DNA of 5,703 nucleotides from CALCZU01 sp964396165 (GTDB taxonomy: Bacteria; Bdellovibrionota; FAC87; UBA2466): contig CAYNEF010000110.1 of NCBI GenBank assembly GCA_964396165.1, forward strand, positions 1-5,703, given 5' to 3'. A program made the translations under genes and the position numbers. This document shows, in pieces, positions 1 through 5,245 of the stretch; the stretch's first letter is position 1, and each line of letters begins with the position of its first letter. The notes under the pieces were generated by a model. That model saw only the letters and a list, made by a program, of their open reading frames with translations. It made no database searches and had not been told where the DNA came from.

Positions 1-11
1 GTGGATGACAT
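1..11 (-). CDS. Start of an unidentified gene downstream of rpsP (partial)
   Basis: An ATG at 11-9 lies only 3 nt beyond the rpsP stop codon and is preceded at an ideal distance of 8 nt by an AAGGAAG ribosome binding site. Only the first three codons (Met-Ser-Ser) and two bases of a fourth are visible before the window ends, so the product cannot be identified. From established gene order in bacteria, the gene after ffh-rpsP is commonly a KH-domain RNA-binding protein, rimM or trmD. That is context only, not something this sequence shows. Confidence 0.45.
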
Positions 12-14
12 GTA

Positions 15-356
15 TTAGGCTTCCTTTTGCTTCGTTTTCGAAGCCTTGGCCGCCGACGCTTTCTTTGCAACTACTGGTGCAGCTGCAGTTTGTTCCGCCG
101 GAGTTCCGAGACTCCATTGTTTACGCAAAACTTTTACTCTGGAAGCTACACTGTCAGACATTTGAGCGCCTGTACCAACCCAATATTCCAAGCGTGCACG
201 TTCTACTTTGAGTGTGCTATCGCCTTTGCGAGGATCATATACCCCGATGTTTTCAATAAATTTTCCGTCTCTAGGAGAACGTTGGTCTTGAACAACAATT
301 CTGTAGAAAGGTCTTTTCTTTGTTCCAAATCGTGCGAAACGAATAACAGTAGCCAT
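15..356 (-). CDS. rpsP: 30S ribosomal protein S16
   Basis: This gene encodes S16 (113 aa), a small-subunit protein that binds 16S rRNA in the 5' domain and helps 30S assembly. The family signature is plain from residue 1: VIRFARFGTKKRPFYRIVV, then SPRDGKFIENIGVYDP around residues 27-42, and the VERARLEYWVGTGAQ segment in the middle. The conserved core ends near residue 81. Residues 82-113 form an Ala/Lys-rich basic tail (AAAPVVAKKASAAKASKTK), an extension seen in many longer S16 proteins and probably flexible. The ATG at 356-354 starts directly at the family's usual N-terminus and has GGAGG 11 nt upstream. It follows ffh by 67 nt on the same strand, so the two are probably co-transcribed, and an apparent further gene begins 3 nt after its stop. 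Confidence 0.97.
   Translation of the reverse strand: MATVIRFARFGTKKRPFYRIVVQDQRSPRDGKFIENIGVYDPRKGDSTLKVERARLEYWVGTGAQMSDSVASRVKVLRKQWSLGTPAEQTAAAPVVAKKASAAKASKTKQKEA
20..26 (-). promoter_or_regulatory. Ribosome binding site for the gene starting at 11
   Basis: The minus strand reads AAGGAAG here, 8 nt before the ATG at 11-9. It lies inside the last codons of rpsP, so translation of the next gene would begin almost directly after S16 translation stops. This site is the main evidence that the ATG at the window edge is a real start. Confidence 0.5.
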
Positions 357-367
357 CTTTTTTAGAG

Positions 368-372
368 CCTCC
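368..372 (-). promoter_or_regulatory. rpsP: Ribosome binding site of rpsP
   Basis: The minus strand reads GGAGG here, 11 nt before the rpsP ATG. The spacing is a little long but acceptable, and there is no competing start codon in between. Confidence 0.7.
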
Positions 373-385
373 AGCTTTAACTTGC

Positions 386-407
386 AGGTGATACACTTTT
401 ATCACCC
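386..407 (-). promoter_or_regulatory. Hairpin in the ffh-rpsP intergenic leader
   Basis: On the minus strand a GGTGAT arm and an ATCACC arm form a 6-bp perfect stem (7 bp with one G-U pair) around an 8-nt loop. It lies 17 nt after the ffh stop and 13 nt before the rpsP Shine-Dalgarno sequence. No T run follows, so it is not a standard intrinsic terminator. It could be a processing site, an mRNA-stabilising end for ffh, or a translational control element for S16. No function is shown by the sequence itself. Confidence 0.4.
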
Positions 408-423
408 TAATAACTTAAAATCT

Positions 424-1749
424 CTACCACATCCTTGGGCGTTTGCCCATAGGGGTTTTTGTAAGTCGAGTCATCATCTTACGTGCTTCTAAGAACTGCT
501 TGAGAAGTCGGTTCACATCCTCTACCCGGGTGCCCGAACCCTTCGCAATGCGCTTACGCCTGCTACCATCAATGACCGAGTAATCCACACGCTCGGTGGG
601 GGTCATCGACTGGATCATCGCTTCGATTTTTTTAAGCTCCGTATCGGGGGGAGCCATCTGTGCGAATTGCTTGGACATTTGCCCCATTCCGGGCAGAAAT
701 TTCAACAGGTTTTCAAACGAGCCCATTTTCTTAATCTGCTGCAAATGCGTGTAGAAATCGGCCAGTGTGAAGTCGTTTTTCTTCACTTTTTTGGCAAGTT
801 TCAGCGTCTGCTCAGGGTCCATTGTGTCGGAGGCCTTCTCAGCCAAGGACAATAAATCCCCCATATCCAAAATCCGAGACGCCATACGATCGGGGTGGAA
901 AACTTCGAAATCGGTTGGTTTTTCCCCCACACCGATAAATTTAATGGGGCATCCGGTGACGGCGCGAACTGAAAGGGCAGCGCCCCCTCTGGCATCCCCG
1001 TCCATTTTCGTTAAAATCACACCCGTTAATTGCAAGCGCTCTTGAAACGAAGAAGCGATACGGACAGCGTCTTGCCCTGTCATCGAGTCAATCACAAGCA
1101 ATGTTTCTACAGGTTCAAAGACGTTGGAGAGTTCAGAAATCTCGTCCATCATTTCGCCATCGACATGCAAGCGTCCTGCAGTGTCGATAAGAAGAACTTC
1201 GGCATTTCTACGAATGGCATCTTCTTTGGCAACAAGCGCGCGCTCTTTTGCAGTCATCAAATCCGATTCAAAATGATCAATATTGCGTGCTTCCAGCTGT
1301 GTGCGCAATTGTTCGATAGCAGCGGGGCGGTATACGTCGACAGAAGCGACAAGAATACTCTTTTTCAAAGATTCTTTGATGTAACGTGCAAGCTTCACTG
1401 TCGTCGTAGTTTTTCCACTTCCTTGTAGACCAACAACCATAATGACTGCAGGCGGTCTGACTCTGAAATTCAGTGCAGACTGTTTGCCTCCCATCATGTT
1501 TGCGAGTTCTTCGTACACGATGCGGATGAAGTGTTGCTCGGGCGTAATACTTTTTTGCACTTGAGAGCCGAGCGCTTTTTGGCGAACCGTATCCACAAAA
1601 TCTTTTACGACTTTCACATTTACGTCGGCTTCTAAAAGATTCGTTCTGAGCTGGCGGCAGACTTCGTCGAGGACTTCTTCCGTCAGGCGGGATTTTCCGC
1701 TAATGGTTCTTAATGTTTCTAGGAGTTTATCTGTGAGTGATTCGAACAT
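424..1749 (-). CDS. ffh: Signal recognition particle protein (SRP54 GTPase)
   Basis: Ffh binds 4.5S RNA and the signal sequences of nascent membrane proteins, then docks with FtsY to deliver ribosomes to the inner-membrane translocon. The 441-aa product is close to the usual 450. It has an N-terminal helical domain (about 1-90) with LLEADVN at 38-44. The GTPase domain shows the P-loop GLQGSGKTT at 107-115, DVYRPAA at 137-143, DTAGR at 188-192, TKMDGDARGG at 246-255 and GVGE at 272-275. The M domain (about 300-441) has the finger-loop region around MGSFENLLKFLPGM and the RNA-binding RKRIAKGSGTRVEDVNRLLKQF-type helix-loop-helix near the end. The ATG at 1749-1747 is chosen because MFESLTDKL matches the family N-terminus. 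A 20-residue upstream extension would start at a TTG inside a hairpin repeat. Unusually, no Shine-Dalgarno sequence precedes this ATG. It is probably co-transcribed with rpsP. Confidence 0.97.
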   Translation of the reverse strand: MFESLTDKLLETLRTISGKSRLTEEVLDEVCRQLRTNLLEADVNVKVVKDFVDTVRQKALGSQVQKSITPEQHFIRIVYEELANMMGGKQSALNFRVRPPAVIMVVGLQGSGKTTTTVKLARYIKESLKKSILVASVDVYRPAAIEQLRTQLEARNIDHFESDLMTAKERALVAKEDAIRRNAEVLLIDTAGRLHVDGEMMDEISELSNVFEPVETLLVIDSMTGQDAVRIASSFQERLQLTGVILTKMDGDARGGAALSVRAVTGCPIKFIGVGEKPTDFEVFHPDRMASRILDMGDLLSLAEKASDTMDPEQTLKLAKKVKKNDFTLADFYTHLQQIKKMGSFENLLKFLPGMGQMSKQFAQMAPPDTELKKIEAMIQSMTPTERVDYSVIDGSRRKRIAKGSGTRVEDVNRLLKQFLEARKMMTRLTKTPMGKRPRMW

Positions 1750-1758
1750 AGGGGTAGA

Positions 1759-1787
1759 AAAATAATCTTGTTTAGGGGAAACGGCAA
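1759..1787 (-). promoter_or_regulatory. Candidate sigma70-type promoter of ffh, close to the start codon
   Basis: On the minus strand, TTGCCG (1787-1782) and TATTTT (1764-1759) are separated by exactly 17 nt and match the -35 and -10 consensus at 4 of 6 positions each. The ffh ATG begins 10 nt after the -10 box, so transcription would start 0-4 nt from the start codon. The -35 box uses the last two Ts of the upstream terminator's T tract. Because the strong terminator at 1786-1881 should block read-through, ffh needs a promoter in this short stretch, which supports the call. The hexamers alone would be weak evidence. Confidence 0.45.
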
Positions 1788-1881
1788 AAAAAAAAGCGGG
1801 GTAGCTCAAAAAGTGCCAGTTACCTTTTCTTTCCGTCGATTGGGACCGAAAAGGTAACAGGCACTTTTTGAACTACCCCGC
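1786..1881 (-). terminator. Strong intrinsic terminator made by the inverted repeat
   Basis: Read on the minus strand, the 34-bp stem, with a GC-rich base (GCGGGG paired with CCCCGC), is followed at once by ten Ts (1795-1786). This is the classic Rho-independent layout with an exceptionally long stem. The plus strand has no T run after the hairpin, so termination should work only for minus-strand transcripts. It sits 154 nt past the stop of the membrane-protein gene and insulates ffh from that operon. Confidence 0.8.
1796..1881. repeat. 86-nt near-perfect inverted repeat (REP/MITE-like)
   Basis: Arms 1796-1829 and 1848-1881 are reverse complements over 34 positions with only two mismatches (1805/1872 and 1818/1859). 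A short TCC/GGA inner stem and a small loop lie in the centre. The inner arm contains AAAAAGTGCC and GTTACCTTTTC, and the outer arm is a GCGGGGTAG block. The length and near-perfection far exceed a normal terminator. By inference it resembles short palindromic interspersed repeats mobilised by REP-associated tyrosine transposases (Y1/IS200-like). No transposase gene is present in the window, and only one copy is seen here. Confidence 0.8.
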
Positions 1882-2034
1882 CTTACATGGGTTGGGGGTT
1901 TTACGTTTTTTGAGGACGTAAACTTTATAAATTTTGTTGCCTCATTGCGTTAGGCGCGGAGTATGTACTTCAATTGCCCTACAGATTACAAGGGGAATTA
2001 AGTAGGCGCGTTAACCGCTTGAAACCATGCAGCT
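1882..2034. other. Intergenic stretch without a recognised gene
   Basis: These 153 nt between the membrane-protein stop and the inverted repeat hold no convincing ORF, tRNA or known small RNA. A 7-bp perfect stem (TTTACGT at 1900-1906 with ACGTAAA at 1916-1922, 9-nt loop) is present, but it lacks a T tract on either strand. An 8-nt direct repeat TAGGCGCG occurs at 1951 and 2003. The stretch would be the 3' untranslated region of the upstream operon if transcription stops at the hairpin. Confidence 0.5.
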
Positions 2035-2628
2035 TTACGAATGGGTTGCCAGCCTCGGGTGTGTTGCCCTTTTTGTACTCCCAGCGGGTTTTCGTTGCAT
2101 CATGGCAACAGAAAGGATCCCGCCTGCAATGCTCGTAAAAGCAAAGAGGCGGGAGAATTGGGTAAGGATCACGGGGTATACTTCCTGCGCCAGCGTTTGG
2201 GACTGTAAAGAGTAAGCTTCCATAGGTTTTGAAACGAGAAGTAAGGCGATCGCAGCCAATCGAAAACTTGTGGCTGCTACATGCGCGATATATTCCTCAG
2301 GAGAAATTCCACCGATGTTTGCACGGCTGTTTTTTTCTACAAGAATGTCGACTACCTCCACAGAAAAATCGACTACGACAAAAAAGACACCGATTAAAAG
2401 ACTTAATCCCACATTGTTTCTCTCAAAAAGAAAGTACACGATGGGAGCAAGGAGAAAGGCGCGCAAGGTATGTATCGCGTGCTCCAGTCGAGACTGGGGA
2501 TTTAAGTGGAGTTTAAATTTTATCAGGTGAAAATAAATTCCGTCGAATGCACCTACCAGCGCAAATAAAAATAAAAATACGGCGGAAAGTTCGACAAGTT
2601 TCATTTCGGAAACAACATGTTGGATCAT
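2035..2628 (-). CDS. Uncharacterised polytopic membrane protein
   Basis: I do not recognise this 197-aa protein with certainty. It has about five hydrophobic segments, near residues 12-36, 55-68, 73-97, 114-133 and 161-177, and ends in a basic, polar tail (178-197), so an inner-membrane location is likely. Charged and histidine residues are concentrated in or beside the hydrophobic parts: D29-G30 and H34, the block RLEHAIHTLR (47-56), D87, E91, D94 and H116. This pattern could mark a metal, haem or proton site rather than a simple anchor. The start at 2628 is well supported: AGAGG lies 7 nt upstream, and the ATG overlaps the TGA of the preceding PLP-enzyme gene in an ATGA junction, which implies coupled translation. 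No signal peptide distinct from the first membrane helix is visible. Function is unknown. Confidence 0.85.
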   Translation of the reverse strand: MIQHVVSEMKLVELSAVFLFLFALVGAFDGIYFHLIKFKLHLNPQSRLEHAIHTLRAFLLAPIVYFLFERNNVGLSLLIGVFFVVVDFSVEVVDILVEKNSRANIGGISPEEYIAHVAATSFRLAAIALLLVSKPMEAYSLQSQTLAQEVYPVILTQFSRLFAFTSIAGGILSVAMMQRKPAGSTKRATHPRLATHS

Positions 2629-3668
2629 ACAAAAACCTCTTGGGCAGCGAGCACGTTCTGGCTCAGTCTTTTTTTATTCAAGTTCATCGCGGCTGGACTG
2701 AACGTGTGCCAGTAGAGGACTTTCTTTCCGATAAAGTGGCCTTCTGTAATCAACTCTTCTAATTTTGCGACGACTTTGGAAGTGTAAGTGGTGTCTAATT
2801 CGATATTTTCGTTTTGCAAAAATAGCTCTATTAACTCATCTGCTTTTTCAATCGGTGAGGCATAGCCTTTATCCAAAGGACTTGTAAAAAGAGTTATCTC
2901 GTGTGGATAAACGACAAGAGTGCTGCCCAGTTTTTTAAGTAAAGAATTGGCAAGACGGGCCACAGCCATTTTGTTGCATACGATTTTATCGACGCAACGG
3001 ACTCCGATGATTTTGATGTCGAGTCCTGCAAGTTTAAACCCGGCTGTAAGTCCTGCAATGGTGCCGCAAGTCCCTGCACCTACCACAACGAAATCTGGTT
3101 TGGGAATTTCATTCGCATGGATTTGCTCGGCAAGTTCGAGTGCAGCACTGACGTGTCCTAGCGCGCCTGTCGTGTAGGAAGCACCGGGAGGACAATAGTA
3201 CGTGTCGTTATCCGTCATTCGAGTGTACGCAATTTGCGAAGCCGCGAACAACATGCCTGAGTAGCCCGGGTGTACATTTAAAAGCGCTCCGTGCTCGCGG
3301 CTGAAATCAGCGTGGGCATTGACCTGGGCGTTTCTCACCATTACGAAGTGTTCTACTTCAGCAGCCAGACTGACTTTTTCTGCCTGCGCAGCAAGTGCCG
3401 CGATAAAGTTGGAACCCAGTGGTGCCATCGTCAGTACTTTTTTAGCGTTGCGGCTTTTTGCTTCTCCGAGAACAAATTCAAGGTTTCTGACTTTGTTGCC
3501 GCCGTAGATGGAATCTGTTTGATCTTCGCGCTTGATGTAAAGTTCGGTGTGCCCAAAGATTCTAGAAATATTTTTAAGCCGAGCCACTTCTGTGGGTTTT
3601 TCAATCAACGATAAGAAGGGAATCGAATTTTGGAACTGGGGGAACAACCTAAACAGAGCCGAAGCCAT
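2625..3668 (-). CDS. PLP-dependent enzyme, ACC deaminase/D-cysteine desulfhydrase family
   Basis: This 347-aa protein is a fold-type II pyridoxal-phosphate enzyme, probably cytosolic. The KREDQTDSIYGGNKVRNLEF segment (46-65) carries the predicted Schiff-base lysine K59 in GGNK. A glycine-rich phosphate loop, GAGTCGTIAG, lies at 197-206. The active-site asparagine segment reads PLGSNF (83-88), where relatives usually have (Q/G)SNH. PPGASYTTGALGHVSAALELAEQI (from 160) resembles a branch annotated only as PLP-dependent enzymes, rather than proven ACC deaminases or D-cysteine desulfhydrases. The substrate is therefore unknown; a small amino acid is likely. I prefer the ATG at 3668, 5 nt after AAGGTGG, over a GTG at 3677 that overlaps that ribosome binding site. 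The stop overlaps the start of the membrane-protein gene by 4 nt, so the two probably form an operon. Confidence 0.88.
   Translation of the reverse strand: MASALFRLFPQFQNSIPFLSLIEKPTEVARLKNISRIFGHTELYIKREDQTDSIYGGNKVRNLEFVLGEAKSRNAKKVLTMAPLGSNFIAALAAQAEKVSLAAEVEHFVMVRNAQVNAHADFSREHGALLNVHPGYSGMLFAASQIAYTRMTDNDTYYCPPGASYTTGALGHVSAALELAEQIHANEIPKPDFVVVGAGTCGTIAGLTAGFKLAGLDIKIIGVRCVDKIVCNKMAVARLANSLLKKLGSTLVVYPHEITLFTSPLDKGYASPIEKADELIELFLQNENIELDTTYTSKVVAKLEELITEGHFIGKKVLYWHTFSPAAMNLNKKRLSQNVLAAQEVFV
2636..2640 (-). promoter_or_regulatory. Ribosome binding site of the membrane-protein gene
   Basis: The minus strand reads AGAGG, 7 nt before the ATG at 2628-2626 and inside the last codons of the PLP-enzyme gene. 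It decides the start in favour of 2628 over the internal Met codon at residue 9. Confidence 0.6.
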
Positions 3669-3673
3669 ACAAA

Positions 3674-3680
3674 CCACCTT
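3674..3680 (-). promoter_or_regulatory. Ribosome binding site of the PLP-enzyme gene
   Basis: The minus strand reads AAGGTGG, 5 nt before the ATG at 3668-3666. It overlaps the alternative GTG codon at 3677-3675, which argues against that earlier start. Confidence 0.6.
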
Positions 3681-3739
3681 TTCTGACTATTAACTTATCT
3701 TCTAAGGTGAGCAGATATCCAGTGAATTAAAGTTAACAA

Positions 3740-3763
3740 AACCATTCTTTTTTTTGAATGATT
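3740..3763 (-). terminator. Weak terminator-like or attenuator hairpin after tldE
   Basis: On the minus strand AATCATTC (3763-3756) and GAATGGTT (3747-3740) pair over 8 bp with one G-U pair around an A8 loop, followed by TTGTTAAC. The stem is AT-rich and the T run is short, so termination would be modest. It lies 91 nt past the tldE stop and 72 nt before the PLP-enzyme start. It could end the tldDE transcript or regulate the next operon. I see no convincing promoter for the PLP gene in the 185-nt gap 3669-3853; a TTGTTA at 3738-3733 lacks a good -10 partner. Confidence 0.4.
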
Positions 3764-3853
3764 GCCCACTGTTTAATCATCGGTGAGAGAGAGAAAAGTG
3801 GGTACTAGATAAGAGCTATGGTGGTTATAGAAAAAAACTATAGGGCTTCTACT

Positions 3854-5245
3854 TTAGCCTGAGGTGACAGACAAATTATCCATCAGAAAACTAGGTGCTT
3901 GATCGTCTGAATCAATCACTTCCGTTTCGAGAGAAATTCCTCTTAAATCCTGATTAAGTGCTTCATAGACGTTGCCTGAAATCATCGTTTCTTTAGGTGA
4001 AAAAGCAAAGGCTCCGTTGATCCACCACTCAGCCCCTTTTGCGACTCCAGAAAAATCTCCTGTTACCGGATCTGTTTGTCCTGAATAACGGTGCACAATG
4101 AGTAATCCTTGTTTTTGATGGGCAGCCATTTTTCTTAATTCAGCAAGGGGAATAGTTCCTTTTTCCACACTCACGCAATGTGTGCTGACAGTGGGAAGAC
4201 TGGAGGGTGCTCCAAACGCATGGCCTGTCGATTTTTGTTTTGTCGCGCGTGCAGAGTAATGATCGAAGAGAAAATGTTTTAAGACACCTTTTTCAATCGG
4301 GTTAATATTATTTGTAGGTGTGCCTTCGCGATCGAAAAGGGAAAAACCTCTGCGATCCAACTGCCAAGGCATGTCTTTAATAGTGATGGAATCGTGTACG
4401 ACTTTCTTTCCCAAATCATTTAGCGTCCACTTGCTTGTTTGCTCAGCCAATGTTCTTCCGTTGAAATGGTAAGCGAGTGTGGAAATTAAAATGTCCATCA
4501 CAGCACGAGGAGAGAAAAGAACTAATCCCTTGTAACTCTCCCCACTTTTTTGGGTGAGACATCTTAAGAGCTCGTGATTATACTTTTTAGTGGACGTGAC
4601 AATTTTTTCTCCGATGAGTCTCGGATCACGCGTAAGTTCGCCGAAATAATCAAAGCTCGTGATTGTTTCGCCTTCTACGGCCATTCCCATCAAACTCCAA
4701 CTGAATGCCGCATCGGCTTCAACCTGGTGTGTACCGTGAGAATTGGAAACAAGAAAAAGACTTGCCGTGTTGTCGACGGAACCTTCATTCAGCTTCAGTC
4801 TGGGATCACGAGTGGCTTCTTTGTGCAAAAGCTTGATGTAGTCTTTTTGTGTTTGTAAGGAAAGACCCAAGAGTTCTTCGTTCACTTGTAACTTGGGCGC
4901 TTCGCTTGGAATATTTTGACTAGGTAAAATTCCATAATGCGGATTCTCAGGGGAGAATCCTGCGATTTCCACTGCTCTTAAGGCGACTTCTTTTAACTCG
5001 GCCGGCTCTACCGTATTACACGAAGCAAAGCCTTGCTTTTGGCCATTCATCACTCTTACTCCGAACTGAAAACCGGAGTCGGAGCTTGCCATGTGGTACT
5101 CCTGCTTTTCCATCGTGATTTTTGTAGTCTGTCCGTACGAGGCACAAACTTCTGCTGCATTCGCTCCCGCTTTTTTTGCGTACTCAAGTAGTTTTGCCGA
5201 AGTTTCTTCGATAATTTTCTTTTCTTTTTTTAGAGTATCGCTCAT
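3854..5245 (-). CDS. pmbA: TldE/PmbA subunit of the TldD/TldE metallopeptidase
   Basis: TldE (PmbA) pairs with TldD to form a cytosolic heterodimeric metallopeptidase that degrades unfolded peptides. In E. coli it matures microcin B17 and helps process the CcdA antitoxin. This 463-aa protein is full length for the family (about 450). It shows the N-terminal DSGFQFGVRVMNGQKQGFAS region, then DRRGFSLFDREGTPT and GVLKHFLFDHYSAR, the glycine-rich SGQTDPVTGDFSGVAKG stretch at about 388-404, and the typical end PSFLMDNLSVTSG. It has no HExxxH zinc motif (the only similar string is HKEATRD), which is what separates TldE from TldD. The ATG at 5245 is chosen over one at 5275: GGAGG lies 9 nt upstream, and the ATG overlaps the tldD TGA as ATGA. 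No small peptide substrate gene is visible nearby. Confidence 0.93.
   Translation of the reverse strand: MSDTLKKEKKIIEETSAKLLEYAKKAGANAAEVCASYGQTTKITMEKQEYHMASSDSGFQFGVRVMNGQKQGFASCNTVEPAELKEVALRAVEIAGFSPENPHYGILPSQNIPSEAPKLQVNEELLGLSLQTQKDYIKLLHKEATRDPRLKLNEGSVDNTASLFLVSNSHGTHQVEADAAFSWSLMGMAVEGETITSFDYFGELTRDPRLIGEKIVTSTKKYNHELLRCLTQKSGESYKGLVLFSPRAVMDILISTLAYHFNGRTLAEQTSKWTLNDLGKKVVHDSITIKDMPWQLDRRGFSLFDREGTPTNNINPIEKGVLKHFLFDHYSARATKQKSTGHAFGAPSSLPTVSTHCVSVEKGTIPLAELRKMAAHQKQGLLIVHRYSGQTDPVTGDFSGVAKGAEWWINGAFAFSPKETMISGNVYEALNQDLRGISLETEVIDSDDQAPSFLMDNLSVTSG

Noticed and set aside
29..44. 6-bp perfect hairpin GCTTCG-TTTT-CGAAGC in the 3' end of rpsP
   Set aside because: It is fully explained by Ala/Ser/Lys codons of the S16 tail and has no following T run; a role in exposing the next ribosome binding site cannot be supported.
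1750..1809. 20-residue N-terminal extension of ffh starting at a TTG
   Set aside because: The TTG lies inside the arm of the inverted repeat, the added residues do not resemble any Ffh N-terminus, and MFESLTDKL at 1749 is the canonical beginning.
1951..2010. 8-nt direct repeat TAGGCGCG at 1951-1958 and 2003-2010
   Set aside because: Too short to distinguish from chance, and the flanking bases differ; no element boundary or target-site pattern is visible.
1750..2034. Possible tRNA or 4.5S RNA gene in the gap before ffh
   Set aside because: No T-arm GTTCGA box in a cloverleaf context and no conserved SRP RNA core sequence is present on either strand.
2094..2109. GTTGC/GCAAC inverted repeat inside the membrane-protein gene
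   Set aside because: A 5-bp stem within a coding region with no nearby regulatory context is expected by chance.
2027..2530. Plus-strand open frames opposite the membrane-protein gene
   Set aside because: They lie antisense to a gene with family-like membrane helices and a good ribosome binding site, have Arg/Cys-rich shadow-type translations, and show no start signals of their own.
3669..3677. GTG start giving three extra residues on the PLP enzyme
   Set aside because: The GTG overlaps the AAGGTGG ribosome binding site, which serves the ATG at 3668 with 5-nt spacing.
3826..3842. TATAG/CTATA stem around an A7 loop just after tldE
   Set aside because: The 5-bp all-but-one AT stem is too weak to call a terminator, and on the minus strand the T run is in the loop rather than after the stem.
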